Notes: generated by a model not told the origin, from the letters alone. Counted from the stretch's first letter, positions 32,873 to 43,629 are shown. The stretch: DNA of 64,000 bases from Tannerellaceae bacterium (GCA_031288615.1 JAITRC010000004.1:1-64000), one strand, 5' to 3'. Numbers and translations: made by a program.

Positions 32873-34177
32873 TTAGTGGAACACGTAATAACAGATGAGA
32901 AGGATAGATACTACATAGAGGGTAGGTGTGACGGCTCGAAATTGCCCCGTGAATACTTTCACAAGGGTATACACAATGAGGCCGTAGCCTATACCGTCGG
33001 CAATGGAATAAGTGAGCACCATAGTCAGTAAGGTCACGAAGGCGGGAAAGGATTCGGAGACTTCGGAGAAGTTCATGTCTTTGATCACCATTGTCATCAT
33101 CACACCGACAGCAAGCAAGGCTCCGGTGGTTGCCGCACTGGGCACAAGCAAGAAAATCGGAGCAAGGAAGAGAGACAGGAGAAAGAGCAAACCCGTAACG
33201 GCCGCCGTCACTCCCGAGCGCCCGCCTTCTGCGATACCGGCACTACTTTCTACGTAGGTGGTGACCGTAGAGGTACCGAAAATAGCTCCCACCGAAGTAG
33301 CGATAGCATCGGACATCAAAGCACCCTTCATCTGGGGGAAGTTACCGTTCTCGTCCATGATACCGGCTTGGGATCCGGCAGCCACCAAAGTACCCAGCGT
33401 ATTAAAAAGGTCAAGGAAAACAAGGATAAGGACAATGACAATCATATCCAAATCGAGGAGGGCGGCAAAGTCGAACTTGAAAAACGTCGGAGATACGGAG
33501 GGTGGTGTGGAAATGGGGACAAAGTCACCAGGGATATGCGTGATACCCATAGGTATCCCTATCAGGGTACAAATGATTATCCCATAAAAAAGCGCCCCTT
33601 TCACCTTCTTCCATATCAATACGGCACTGATAAGGATGCTGATCACCGCCAACGCGGAAGTAGCATTGAAGTGTCCGCGTGTCACCAGAGTTGCCTCATT
33701 ACCCACAATAATACCGGCATTTTTCAACCCGATGAAAGCAATAAACATCCCTATACCCACCGAAATGGCATAACGGAGATTGAGTGGAATACAATCCACC
33801 ACCTTGGAGCGAATGTTGAAAATAGTAAGCAGAATAAAGATGATCCCTTCCATGAAAACGGCCGTCAATGCCGCCTCCCACGTATACCCCATACCAAGAA
33901 CAATAGTAAACGCGAAGAACGCATTGATACCCATACCCGGCGCTTGTGCCAATGGTAATTTAGCCAAGAAGGCCATTAGCACGGTCCCTGCTGCCGAAGC
34001 AAGTGCCGTTGCTGTAAACACGGCGGATTTATCCATTGATGCCGCACTTAGGATATCAGGATTCACCGCAAGGATATAAGACATCGTCATGAACGTAGTC
34101 AACCCTGCCAGAATCTCTGTCCGCAAGGACATTTGTTTGGGATCAAACCCAAACCACTTGGTAAGTAAGGAAGTCAT
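32873..34177 (-). CDS. NCS2-family purine (adenine/guanine/hypoxanthine) permease
   Basis: A 434-residue transporter with 12–14 hydrophobic segments, of the AzgA/PbuG/PurP branch of NCS2. The N-terminus (LRTEILAGLTTFMTMSYILAVNP), APGMGINAFFAF, FLDLFNTLGTLV and the TTYVESSAGIAEGGRSG block are signatures of nucleobase:proton symporters. Exact base preference cannot be read from sequence. It heads the minus-strand run through thiC. Upstream, a divergent 92-bp region holds only a loose -7-like TATCTTCG and a short imperfect palindrome; no purine riboswitch was recognised. Confidence 0.9.
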   Translation of the reverse strand: MTSLLTKWFGFDPKQMSLRTEILAGLTTFMTMSYILAVNPDILSAASMDKSAVFTATALASAAGTVLMAFLAKLPLAQAPGMGINAFFAFTIVLGMGYTWEAALTAVFMEGIIFILLTIFNIRSKVVDCIPLNLRYAISVGIGMFIAFIGLKNAGIIVGNEATLVTRGHFNATSALAVISILISAVLIWKKVKGALFYGIIICTLIGIPMGITHIPGDFVPISTPPSVSPTFFKFDFAALLDLDMIVIVLILVFLDLFNTLGTLVAAGSQAGIMDENGNFPQMKGALMSDAIATSVGAIFGTSTVTTYVESSAGIAEGGRSGVTAAVTGLLFLLSLFLAPIFLLVPSAATTGALLAVGVMMTMVIKDMNFSEVSESFPAFVTLLTMVLTYSIADGIGYGLIVYTLVKVFTGQFRAVTPTLYVVSILLICYYVFH

Positions 34178-34269
34178 GTCTTAATCCGTCGGTTAAGTGA
34201 TACAATAATGGTGCGAAGATATACAAAAAGCAGATGAAAAGACGGAAGAAAAATAACTTTCTTTGCCTT

Positions 34270-35643
34270 ATGGCAAGAAAAAGAAAAGAGCTACCTCTGA
34301 TTGAAGGTGTAGAAGTGACGGGTATAGCGGCAGAAGGAAAAGCTATAGCCAAGGTGGACGAGCAAGTTATATTCATTCCCTTTGCCGCTCCCGGCGACAT
34401 AGGCGATATACAATTAACCCGCAAAAAACGCAACTATGCAGAAGGGGTGATGGAGAGATTGATTCATCCTTCACCGCTTAGAGTGGAACCGTTTTGCGAA
34501 CATTTCGGAACATGCGGAGGATGTAAGTGGCAGCATTTACCTTATGAAGAACAGCTACGCTATAAACATCAGCAGGTCATTGATAACCTTGAACGTATCG
34601 GCAAGGTAAAGCCTGCTGAAGTGCATTTTATTGTAGGCTCCGAGCGTCAAACATTTTACCGGAATAAGTTGGAGTTTACCTTCAATTCTTTTCCCTCTCC
34701 CGTACTCGGATTCCATATACCCGGACGTTTTGACAAAGTGTTGGACATAACCAAGTGCTGGCTACAGGAAGACGTCTCTAACCGGATACGGCTTTTCGTC
34801 AAATCTTTTTGCCTCTCCCACGAAGGGTTTTCCTTTTTTGACCCCAAACGTCAAGAGGGTTTGATGAGGAACCTGATGATTCGGACATCTTCGACGGGAG
34901 AAGTGATGGTTGTCCTTGTTTTTTTCTATGAGGACGTAGAACGACGGGAAGCTCTGCTCAATGCTCTCGTCCATACTTTCCCCGAAATCACCTCCCTCCA
35001 GTACGTGGTCAATGAGAAGTGTAATGATACCCTTGCCGACCAAACAGTCATTTCTTTCCATGGGAAAGATCATATCATCGAACGAATGGAAGGCTTGTCC
35101 TTCAAAGTCGGCCCCAAGTCTTTCTACCAAACGAACAGCGAACAAGCCTATACCCTTTACCGCATTGTTCGGGACTTTGCCGCCCTGACGGGGAAAGAAC
35201 GGGTTTACGACCTTTATACCGGGACGGGAACGATTGCCAACTTCCTCGCTACCCATTCCGCTGAAGTGATCGGGATTGAATACATCGCTGAAGCCGTTGA
35301 AGATGCACACCGCAACGCTTCCTTCAATCACATCACGAACGCCCGTTTCTTTGCAGGAGACATGAAAGACATCCTCACAGCCTCGTTCTTCGAACAACAC
35401 GGGCACCCCGACCTCGTCGTCACCGACCCTCCCCGTGCGGGGATGCATACAGCCGTGACGGAAGCACTCCTCTCCGCTCGTCCCGACCGTATTATTTACG
35501 TCAGCTGCAACCCCGCCACACAAGCACGCGACTTACAGATCCTTTCCTCAGCTTACACCGTCCGCGCCATTCAACCGGTCGACATGTTCCCCCACACTCA
35601 TCACGTAGAGAACGTCGCCCTGCTCTGCCTCAACGAACAATGA
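34270..35643 (+). CDS. rlmD: 23S rRNA m5U methyltransferase (RlmD/TrmA family)
   Basis: A 457-residue class I SAM methyltransferase. An N-terminal TRAM domain (residues 10–65) is followed by Fe-S cysteines C76, C82, C85 and one in DITKCWLQ, then the SAM site (VYDLYTGTGTIANFLA), TDPPRAGMH, and the catalytic cysteine in VSCNPATQA. It would methylate a 23S rRNA uridine; RlmD-type U1939 is the usual annotation, though RlmC/RlmCD-like specificity is possible. The ATG at 34270 begins the conserved part; an upstream ATG at 34234 would add 12 residues. It overlaps the giant surface gene by 14 bp. Confidence 0.88.
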   Translation: MARKRKELPLIEGVEVTGIAAEGKAIAKVDEQVIFIPFAAPGDIGDIQLTRKKRNYAEGVMERLIHPSPLRVEPFCEHFGTCGGCKWQHLPYEEQLRYKHQQVIDNLERIGKVKPAEVHFIVGSERQTFYRNKLEFTFNSFPSPVLGFHIPGRFDKVLDITKCWLQEDVSNRIRLFVKSFCLSHEGFSFFDPKRQEGLMRNLMIRTSSTGEVMVVLVFFYEDVERREALLNALVHTFPEITSLQYVVNEKCNDTLADQTVISFHGKDHIIERMEGLSFKVGPKSFYQTNSEQAYTLYRIVRDFAALTGKERVYDLYTGTGTIANFLATHSAEVIGIEYIAEAVEDAHRNASFNHITNARFFAGDMKDILTASFFEQHGHPDLVVTDPPRAGMHTAVTEALLSARPDRIIYVSCNPATQARDLQILSSAYTVRAIQPVDMFPHTHHVENVALLCLNEQ

Positions 35644-38600
35644 ACTTCCGCGTAACCTGTTCCTTCCCGTTACGTGCATTCAGGATATAGATTCCCGGCG
35701 GCAGGTTGAGCGGAAGTACTTCGTCAGTGTGGGTGATACGGAACGCACCACAGGTCTTTCCGTGTATCGTCATCACATAAACTTGGAAGCCATCAAGGTC
35801 AGTCACACGCAAAACACCATCGTGGTAAGTAACCGTAGGTTTCTTCACGGTTTCCACTACCGGTAATTGATTGTCCGTTCCAAAGAGATTCATCACATAC
35901 AAGCTTGTCTGGCTGAACGCTTGATGATCGGCGGACTCCGCTTGAATAATCACCCAACCGGACTTCTTGGCAAGGAAATAACAAACCTTACTGTCGTCAA
36001 GGGAGCTGACTTCCAGCACAGATGGATTATCTACCGTCCATTTGACATCTCCCATAGGAGCATCTTGGGGAACGAACGTTGCCGTTAAAGTAAACTCTTG
36101 CCCTACATAGACCACAAGAAGAGGAGGCCCTATCTGTATTGCCCGTAGAGGAACGGATACCGAGACTTGACAGGTCGCTTCAAAGCCATTTTCTGTCTTT
36201 GCCGTGATACGTGCCGTACCTCCTTTTTTAGCGGTTATTTTTCCGGAAGTTGTCACTTCCACAACTTCCTGGTTATCACTGCTCCACGCTATACCCATCC
36301 GGTAGGCATCCAGAGGCGCTACTTCCGCACGCAGTAGGCGGGATTCTTCTTTTTGCATGAGTAAGGAATTGTGAGACAGCGTGATCCCCCTCACAAGGCT
36401 CTCTACCGTTACAACGCAACTCGCCGACAACGTACCGTCTTCCGTAGCCACCGTAATCGTCGCCGTACCGACACCTTGTGCCGCCACCCTACCATTGCCA
36501 TTCTCCGGCTGTACTGTAGCCACTGCGGCATTGTCCGTCCTCCACTGCAAGCCGCTGTTCGTTATCCCCTGCGGCAACAATATAGGCGTCAGGGAGGCAG
36601 ACATTCCGGTATTCAACTCAAGGCGTCCTTTACTCAAGGTCAGACTTTCGGGGAAGGTCACCACATTTATCCAGCACGTATCGGAGAAACGGGCATCTGC
36701 CGTCGCTACCCGTACAAACGTCCTCCCTTCGCTCTTCAATGACAACCAACCGGCACCATCTACAGAAACAATCGACGGGTCATTACTTGTCCATTGCAGT
36801 GAAGGACGAACCGAAACATCCTCCGGCTCAAAGAACGCACGCAAGGGGTAAGTCCTGCCTTTGCCCAAGGTTAAGCTGTGGCTGTTCAATCGGAGATTCT
36901 GCATCGGTGTCTGCACCGCCACCACAAAGGTCTTTAAGGTACCACCTCCTCCGACCGATTGTACCGCCACACTCGTATATCCATCGGAAAGGGGGCGTAC
37001 CCAGCCAAGGGAAGTCACCGTAGCCACGAGGGGCTGGGAGCTTTGATACCGTAGTTTTTTATTGGTTGCATCCGACGGATAGAAACTGACTTGTAGCTGT
37101 TTATCTCCACCGTACTTCTCTATCAAGAGGGTATCGCCATCCTTAATTGTGAGTGTACCTGCCTTTATAACAATACTGTCTACGGCATTCTCCACCTTTA
37201 CATGGCACTTGGCTTTATAGGTCTTTACTCCATACACAAACATTACCGTCACGTAGGTATCCCCATATTCTTTCGCTTCTATCACTCCTGTATGGATACC
37301 AACCGTTGCAACTTGCGACTTTTCGCTCACAAAGGTGAAGTCGGGAGTAATCTCAATCTCTGATTTTGCTTGGGCAGACAATTTGTACGTTTCTCCTTTG
37401 CGCAAAGAAAGCACAGTCTTGTTAAGCTCAATTTGGATGTCATTCGGAACGGTTGTGAAACTATGGGTATCCGTACAACCGTTGGACGTCGTTGCACGTA
37501 TTTTCCCTATACCGGCTTTCAATACTTTTATTTCCGCCCACGTATCAGCCTTTTCTTCTATTGTAAAGATATCAGGCGTGAGGTTTTCCCAAACCACACT
37601 GCTATCGGGTGCATCAGACGGAGTAAATACTACACTGAATTTATATAGCTCACCCCCCACTTCATACTCAAAAGAGGGATTCTCATAAGCCGGAGACTTA
37701 ATAGCTATACTCCGTACGGGATTCACTCTGACTACAGCCGATGCTTTGACCTTCGAACTGGCTTTCAGCGAGGCTGTCACTGAAATCGGTTCAGCCGCCG
37801 CACTGATAGCATGGGCATAACCTTGTTCATTTATCTCCAACACGGAAGGGGATGAACTCTCCCACTTTAAATCCGTTGCATGAGTGATCACTCCGGACGG
37901 TTGAGCTTGTGCTTGGAAGTACGCGGAGGCACCCACCGACAGGTCTTGTACGCTCAAGCCCAACTTCACTGCATAAACCGTACGCTGTATACTGGAAATG
38001 GGTATCTCGTCAGCCGCATTTAACAAAGGCTTGGCGCTCACAACAGCCACACCGGGTGTAGTTCCGACAATGATCTTCCCCTGTTCAATACGGACAATAT
38101 TCTGGTTAGTTGTCTCCCAAAGCACTCTACCGGGATCAATATCTGCAGGCAACGTGAAAAAGGACGTATCTCCCAGAGGCAAGAACAAGACAGAGTCACT
38201 AATAGATACGTCCTTTACAAAAATACGCTGCTTTAACACAATATTGGGATTCTGGTCACATGTAGCCGTAAGGGTTATCGCTCCGCGTGATACCGTCGTA
38301 AGCAAGCCGTCATACTCTCCAATCTTTGCTATAGCCTCGTTATCACTACTCCATTTATAGTACACACCCGATATTTCAGGGCGGACGGCCAATCGCAGTG
38401 TTTTATTTTCATTCGACGGTACTTGCATAGTCCCGCCCGAAGGCTCAATGATATTTCCCTCCGGCAAAACAAAAACAATACGCGGCGTATCTATAACCAT
38501 CACACCAATGGAATCCTTCACATCCATACCCTCAACCTCTACGGAAACAATTCTCCTTGTATCCGATGTGGTCTTCTGCAAAAACCGTATGGTTGCTTTA

Positions 38601-41600
38601 TTGCCATTTGAATGTATTTCGGAAAAGCCGGCGGAGTTCGTCGGTTTCACCCACCTAACGGGAAGCATAGTGTCGGGTATAAACTGAACCGTACCGGCTG
38701 TCCATTCATTGAGCAATACAATTTCGGGGAAATTCAGAACCAACTTCATCACAGAGAATTTCACAGAAATGTATTTCGTGGGATCTTTTTCCAGACAAAC
38801 CGTCAAAGTGGTTGTCCCGAACGCTTCCATCTGCAGATAGGCCGAGTTATCTATCACACTCCCTATACGGGCTACCGTAGGATCGGACAGTTTCCACTGC
38901 AATTGTCTATATTCCGGAGGGAGTCCCGTTTCAGACAACACACAAAGTTGTTCGGTTCCCACACTAAATATTCCTTTTTCTAACCCTGCCAATTGCAGAG
39001 GGTCAATGGCATACAAATCGTATGTAATCTTAAATCCGGGCTTCGCTTTCAATTCAATGATCAGCGTAGTATGTCCGGTATTCATAAAACGGATATGCCC
39101 CGAGGTATTGGTATGCTGATTAAGCTCCGCCACCGTTGAATTGCTAAGTTTCCAAGTAACAGCCTTATCACCTAAGACGTCCCATTCTTCGGGAAGTTGG
39201 ATAGGTACCCAAACTGAAGCATCTTTATAATGTATATGCCCCAATGTCGACTTTAACGCTTCTTCCAAGTCGGAATCAATGACATAGACTCCCACTACAT
39301 CCCGTTCATGGAAATTGTTGAAAGATCCGGCTGGAAAAACACTCGGGGTATACGCTGGATTAATTCCTACCGAGATGTACGCAAGGCCTTGCTCTTTAGC
39401 TATAATTTCTCCCGACTTGTTGGTGCCGACAGCATTCACTTCTGCCACACCGTAGTCTGTCGTTTTCCATTGTATAGACGTCGGATCGAAAGTCGAAGCC
39501 GGAATAAAAGGATTGAGAAGATAATCCACCGTATCTTTTTCTCCCGGCTTGAGGACAATAACTTTCAAACCTGATTCCGTATCTATCACAAGCGGTTTAT
39601 GTAGCTCCACAGCGGAAACACACCATACGATCACCTCACTTGCATCTACCGTTACTTCATACGACGCCACTGTGCCCGTGACAGACAAAGGGTTAACCCG
39701 TGACGACTGATTATTACTGTTCGTCTTGGTTACGGCCGATTGTTTACCCTCAGGTACCGTCAAAACAAATTTAAACTTGTTCCCACTCAGTATGGCGTAA
39801 GCAGTATTGTAGTCGGGCACACAGCTCACGTCAGGGGAGACTTGCCGTATCTCTATCGAGCAGACCCCATTGGTTGGATAGATGTTAGGCCCGATGGGCG
39901 CCTCATTATTCATTACCCAACTCTGCTGCTTGTGATGGGAGAGGAGATTGAATTGAAGCCACCCTATATTGCCAACCCATATCCCCCCACCGATCGCGGC
40001 TTTGTTCTTTCGGATGATTGCTTCACGCAACTGCAGTTGTGCCCCCTGGTAAGTAGGATTATCTTCATTCGAAAGATAGACACCTCCACCTTTGCCTCCT
40101 TCCCCTGACGCCGATGCGCTTGCCACATTACCGTCAAGGAGAGTACGGTCGGAAAAACGGAGCAAAGCGCCATCGGTAGCAGAGACAGCACCACCAAAGC
40201 CTTGACCTGCACCTTTAGTGGCGGCATTGTTTCGGAAACTCACCCCGTCCGCTCCATCATTTCCGACAAGCATACTTTCCCCTGCCGCTATGAACACGGA
40301 AGCTTTACTGCTGTTTGTACGGAAAGCGGCATACGCCCCACCCCATGCTTTTCCCGTACTGCCGGTATTTCCATTGGCATAATTTTCCTCAAAATTACCT
40401 CGGGTGATGGTGACACGCGCACCTTCCGTAGAGGCTATAGCTCCCCCTTTCCCCTCTCCTGTGAGGCTCATTGTCGCTATGTTACCCTTGAAGTCGGCAC
40501 CGTAGCAGGTAAGGGCGTCCATCAAGACATCATTATTTATCACCATAATAGCTCCCCCATAACCTGCTCTTGATGATCCGGAAGCGTCCAGTGCTATGTT
40601 ATTCCTAAAGACAATATTCTGGTCATAGATATCATCCCCAATTATCACATTCGCCCCCATAATTCCGATAGCTCCACCTCCCGCATCTCCGGAAATTGCT
40701 CTACCGGCAATGTTATTGTCGAAAAGGAGGGAGAAACTCGGATCGTTATCATTCTGGTCGGTAGTGATTGACACTTCCGGAACAGCCGCATAGCCTCCTG
40801 TCGGAGAAGTGTTTACAATAGCTATCGCCCCACCGAAAGCTATCGGGGTTAATTCATTCTCATCCGGCAAGGTAAAGGAATTGGACAACCCTATATTGTC
40901 TTTGAAAACGTTCGCTCCCTCAAAGTATAACTTCCCGTTTTTCGCTTTATCCCCCGATATATATGTGTTATATATACCGCCGCCATGACCCCACCAACCT
41001 CCTGAGGATGCTATATTCCCTATAAATTGGGTATGCTTGATGCTACACGCGCCTGCGTTCCAGATAGCTCCTCCTTCTCCACCCCCCGTAGCCCCTTCGG
41101 TGACAGCTATATTCCCCGACAAGATCACATTATCCACTGAAACAGTAGTATTGACAGGGGCATAGATTGCACCCCCATATCCGTCGCTACTGCCGTAGGA
41201 TGCTACGTTACCTTGTATATATGCGCGCTCAATCTTTAACACCGTACCTTCTGTAAGGCAAATAGCTCCCCCGTAAGCGTTAAAATTTCCGCCCGCACGC
41301 AAAACCGTCCCTGTTCGGAGCGCCGCTACATTCCCTACAAAAGAGGGTACATTGTCTGGTGACAGGGTTCCTTCCGAAGGACCTTCAATTTTCACGGTTG
41401 CACCCTGGCCTGTGTGGTACAACGCGCCACCGAATGCCCCATTACTTTCTCCTCCGCCGGAAGCTATATTCTTCAGAAAAGCAGTACTACCTGAAATCGA
41501 AACTGTCCCTCCATTATTATACACTGCTCCTCCATATCCTATGGTATGGAGGGAGGCTGTATTGTCTTGGAGAAGGGTTTTTCCCGCCAACTTCAATACC

Positions 41601-42112
41601 CCTTCATTATAAATAGCACCGCCATAGCCACCTCCAAGAGCGTTTGTGACAGCTTTATTTCCGGATAATTTAACATCTTCTAACGTCACCGCCGCTGTTA
41701 ACGCCACGTACATAGCACCCCCATGACTCGGTTTAAAGGACGAAAGGGTAGCATCTCCGCCGCTAATTTCTATCCCCCGCAATAACACCGACTGGCCTGA
41801 GCCACTACCACTAAACACAAACACACGATCACTGCCCGACGACTGAATTTTGACACTCTCCCCGCTCGCCACAATAGCAAAAGACTTATCCGTCACAAAA
41901 GATTGGGAAATTACGTGGGTACCCGAACTCATTCGCAGAGTATCCCCTTCTGTAAGGTGATTAAGGGCAAACTGAAGGCTCGCCGGTGCATCCCATCCAC
42001 CTCCTACCTCATGATCATTTGCCCCTTGCGGTGAAACATACCAATCGTGTGCACCCGCCGACATGCTCACTGTCAAAAGGATGCAGAATAATAATCCCTG
42101 CGTCGACTTCAT
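35630..42112 (-). CDS. Giant surface protein: Pmp-like beta-helix, Ig-like repeats, type IX sorting domain
   Basis: A 2,160-residue exported protein. A signal peptide (cleavage after SAGA, about residue 22) leads to a right-handed beta-helix (about 25–745). This carries some sixteen GGA[IVLMY]/GGG[IV] turns alternating with FxxN motifs (FVGN, FIGN, FKDN, FRNN, FKGN, FEEN), the signature of chlamydial polymorphic membrane proteins. Residues of about 750–2075 form many bacterial Ig-like (Big2) units (LQWTSNDPSIVSVDG, IAWSSDNQEVVEVTTSGKI). The last 80 residues, with LPPGIYILNARNGKE and a basic end, look like a type A C-terminal sorting domain, so it should be secreted by the type IX system and anchored to the surface. 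Likely an adhesin. A weak -7-like box (TAATATTG) lies about 26 bp upstream. Confidence 0.85.
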   Translation of the reverse strand: MKSTQGLLFCILLTVSMSAGAHDWYVSPQGANDHEVGGGWDAPASLQFALNHLTEGDTLRMSSGTHVISQSFVTDKSFAIVASGESVKIQSSGSDRVFVFSGSGSGQSVLLRGIEISGGDATLSSFKPSHGGAMYVALTAAVTLEDVKLSGNKAVTNALGGGYGGAIYNEGVLKLAGKTLLQDNTASLHTIGYGGAVYNNGGTVSISGSTAFLKNIASGGGESNGAFGGALYHTGQGATVKIEGPSEGTLSPDNVPSFVGNVAALRTGTVLRAGGNFNAYGGAICLTEGTVLKIERAYIQGNVASYGSSDGYGGAIYAPVNTTVSVDNVILSGNIAVTEGATGGGEGGAIWNAGACSIKHTQFIGNIASSGGWWGHGGGIYNTYISGDKAKNGKLYFEGANVFKDNIGLSNSFTLPDENELTPIAFGGAIAIVNTSPTGGYAAVPEVSITTDQNDNDPSFSLLFDNNIAGRAISGDAGGGAIGIMGANVIIGDDIYDQNIVFRNNIALDASGSSRAGYGGAIMVINNDVLMDALTCYGADFKGNIATMSLTGEGKGGAIASTEGARVTITRGNFEENYANGNTGSTGKAWGGAYAAFRTNSSKASVFIAAGESMLVGNDGADGVSFRNNAATKGAGQGFGGAVSATDGALLRFSDRTLLDGNVASASASGEGGKGGGVYLSNEDNPTYQGAQLQLREAIIRKNKAAIGGGIWVGNIGWLQFNLLSHHKQQSWVMNNEAPIGPNIYPTNGVCSIEIRQVSPDVSCVPDYNTAYAILSGNKFKFVLTVPEGKQSAVTKTNSNNQSSRVNPLSVTGTVASYEVTVDASEVIVWCVSAVELHKPLVIDTESGLKVIVLKPGEKDTVDYLLNPFIPASTFDPTSIQWKTTDYGVAEVNAVGTNKSGEIIAKEQGLAYISVGINPAYTPSVFPAGSFNNFHERDVVGVYVIDSDLEEALKSTLGHIHYKDASVWVPIQLPEEWDVLGDKAVTWKLSNSTVAELNQHTNTSGHIRFMNTGHTTLIIELKAKPGFKITYDLYAIDPLQLAGLEKGIFSVGTEQLCVLSETGLPPEYRQLQWKLSDPTVARIGSVIDNSAYLQMEAFGTTTLTVCLEKDPTKYISVKFSVMKLVLNFPEIVLLNEWTAGTVQFIPDTMLPVRWVKPTNSAGFSEIHSNGNKATIRFLQKTTSDTRRIVSVEVEGMDVKDSIGVMVIDTPRIVFVLPEGNIIEPSGGTMQVPSNENKTLRLAVRPEISGVYYKWSSDNEAIAKIGEYDGLLTTVSRGAITLTATCDQNPNIVLKQRIFVKDVSISDSVLFLPLGDTSFFTLPADIDPGRVLWETTNQNIVRIEQGKIIVGTTPGVAVVSAKPLLNAADEIPISSIQRTVYAVKLGLSVQDLSVGASAYFQAQAQPSGVITHATDLKWESSSPSVLEINEQGYAHAISAAAEPISVTASLKASSKVKASAVVRVNPVRSIAIKSPAYENPSFEYEVGGELYKFSVVFTPSDAPDSSVVWENLTPDIFTIEEKADTWAEIKVLKAGIGKIRATTSNGCTDTHSFTTVPNDIQIELNKTVLSLRKGETYKLSAQAKSEIEITPDFTFVSEKSQVATVGIHTGVIEAKEYGDTYVTVMFVYGVKTYKAKCHVKVENAVDSIVIKAGTLTIKDGDTLLIEKYGGDKQLQVSFYPSDATNKKLRYQSSQPLVATVTSLGWVRPLSDGYTSVAVQSVGGGGTLKTFVVAVQTPMQNLRLNSHSLTLGKGRTYPLRAFFEPEDVSVRPSLQWTSNDPSIVSVDGAGWLSLKSEGRTFVRVATADARFSDTCWINVVTFPESLTLSKGRLELNTGMSASLTPILLPQGITNSGLQWRTDNAAVATVQPENGNGRVAAQGVGTATITVATEDGTLSASCVVTVESLVRGITLSHNSLLMQKEESRLLRAEVAPLDAYRMGIAWSSDNQEVVEVTTSGKITAKKGGTARITAKTENGFEATCQVSVSVPLRAIQIGPPLLVVYVGQEFTLTATFVPQDAPMGDVKWTVDNPSVLEVSSLDDSKVCYFLAKKSGWVIIQAESADHQAFSQTSLYVMNLFGTDNQLPVVETVKKPTVTYHDGVLRVTDLDGFQVYVMTIHGKTCGAFRITHTDEVLPLNLPPGIYILNARNGKEQVTRKFIVR

Positions 42113-42203
42113 ACTCCTCTGGTTACAATATCACCTGCAATATTAGGTAATATTTCCGACACGTCTACCCCCTGAAACTACTATTGCCCCCAAATCTTTT
42201 AGT

Positions 42204-42211
42204 TACCTTTG
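42204..42211 (+). promoter_or_regulatory. -7 box upstream of glmM
   Basis: TACCTTTG matches TAnnTTTG and lies 29 nt before the glmM ATG. A TTG at 42184–42186, 17 bases upstream, may be the -33 element. It sits in the 128-bp divergent region after the giant surface gene. Confidence 0.6.
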
Positions 42212-42240
42212 TTGTGGTTTCATTTGATAGTATCTTTAAT

Positions 42241-43629
42241 ATGGCTCTCATTAAATCCATCTCCGGTATCAGGGGTACTATCGGAGGAAATGTAGACGAA
42301 GGGTTAGACCCTTTGGCGATTGTTCGTTTCACGGCAGCCTACGCGGCTTTTATCCGGCGGACAACAGGGAAAGCGGCGCCTCATATCGTCGTAGGACGGG
42401 ATGCGCGCTTATCCGGCGAAATGTTGCGGCAGTTTGTCTCGGCCACCCTTACCGCTATGGGGTGCCGCGTGACGGACGTAGGCCTCGCCACGACGCCTAC
42501 CGTTGAATTGGCTGTTATCTGGGAGCAGGCCGATGGGGGACTTATACTCACCGCCAGTCATAACCCTGCCCATTGGAACGCCTTGAAATTACTCAACGGG
42601 AAGGGTGAGTTTCTCTCTGCAGAGGAGGGTGCCGAAGTGCTTGCCATTGCCGAAGCTAATGATCTCACTTTTGCACCTGTGGACAAGCTCGGACATATCA
42701 CCTGCGCCGACTATGCTCAACGTCATATTGACGCCATCCTTCGCCTTTCTCTCGTAGATACCGACGCCATCCGTGCTGCCGGTTTCCGTATCGCTGTCGA
42801 CACCATAAATTCCGTCGGTGCTTATATCATTCCCAATCTCTTGCAAGCGCTCGGCGTACGGGAAACCTTCCTTATCAACGGGACGCCGGACGGATGTTTC
42901 GCACATAATCCCGAACCGCTTCCGGAACATCTTGGCGACATTTCACGCACAGTCGGCGGAGGTAATTTTGATCTCGGTTTTGTGGTTGATCCCGACGTAG
43001 ACCGTTTGGCGATTATCTGTGAAGACGGCAGTATGTTTGGAGAGGAGTATACACTCGTTGCGGTTGCCGACTATATCTTTGAGCGAACTTCTTTAGGTGG
43101 CGCTGTCAGTAATCTCAGTTCTTCGCGGGCGCTCAAAGACGTTGCCGTCTCTCATGGGCGTACTTACCAGGCTTCCGCCGTAGGCGAGGTGAATGTAGTC
43201 GCTTGTATGAAAGCGACCGGTGCGGTTATCGGCGGAGAAGGTAATGGTGGGATCATCTACCCCGAACTGCACTACGGACGTGATGCCCTTGTCGGTATCG
43301 CCCTCTTCCTCTCTCATCTGGCACGAAAGCGAATGAAGCCCTCCGGGCTACGAAAACTCTACCCTGCTTACCATATCTCCAAACAGAAACTTGAGCTTTC
43401 TCACAATATCGACATAGACGCCCTTCTCTCCTCGTTCCGTAAGGCTTATTCTTACCCCGTTACCGACATAGACGGTATCCGTATTGATTTTGACAATAGT
43501 TGGATACATTTACGCAAAAGTAACACCGAGCCTATCGTCCGCATCTACGCTGAAGCACCTGATGCAACCCTGGCCGATCAACTCACCCAAGACGCTATCC
43601 GTATCCTTCGACAGAATACCCTCGTATGA
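42241..43629 (+). CDS. glmM: Phosphoglucosamine mutase (phosphohexomutase family)
   Basis: A 462-residue alpha-D-phosphohexomutase. The active serine is Ser106 in TASHNP (104–109), the metal loop is DPDVDRLA, the sugar-binding loop is GEGNGG, and the phosphate loop near the C-terminus is RKSNTEPIVRIY. It fits the Bacteroidota group annotated GlmM, making glucosamine-1-phosphate for peptidoglycan and LPS; a phosphomannomutase role is possible. The ATG at 42241 follows the promoter and matches the conserved start (ALIKSISGIRGTIGG). It overlaps the M16 peptidase by 4 nt. Confidence 0.9.
   Translation: MALIKSISGIRGTIGGNVDEGLDPLAIVRFTAAYAAFIRRTTGKAAPHIVVGRDARLSGEMLRQFVSATLTAMGCRVTDVGLATTPTVELAVIWEQADGGLILTASHNPAHWNALKLLNGKGEFLSAEEGAEVLAIAEANDLTFAPVDKLGHITCADYAQRHIDAILRLSLVDTDAIRAAGFRIAVDTINSVGAYIIPNLLQALGVRETFLINGTPDGCFAHNPEPLPEHLGDISRTVGGGNFDLGFVVDPDVDRLAIICEDGSMFGEEYTLVAVADYIFERTSLGGAVSNLSSSRALKDVAVSHGRTYQASAVGEVNVVACMKATGAVIGGEGNGGIIYPELHYGRDALVGIALFLSHLARKRMKPSGLRKLYPAYHISKQKLELSHNIDIDALLSSFRKAYSYPVTDIDGIRIDFDNSWIHLRKSNTEPIVRIYAEAPDATLADQLTQDAIRILRQNTLV

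Noticed and set aside
34182..34199. Imperfect palindrome CTTAA/TTAAG before the purine permease as a regulator site
   Set aside because: Only five bases per arm pair cleanly; such a site is expected by chance in AT-rich spacer DNA.
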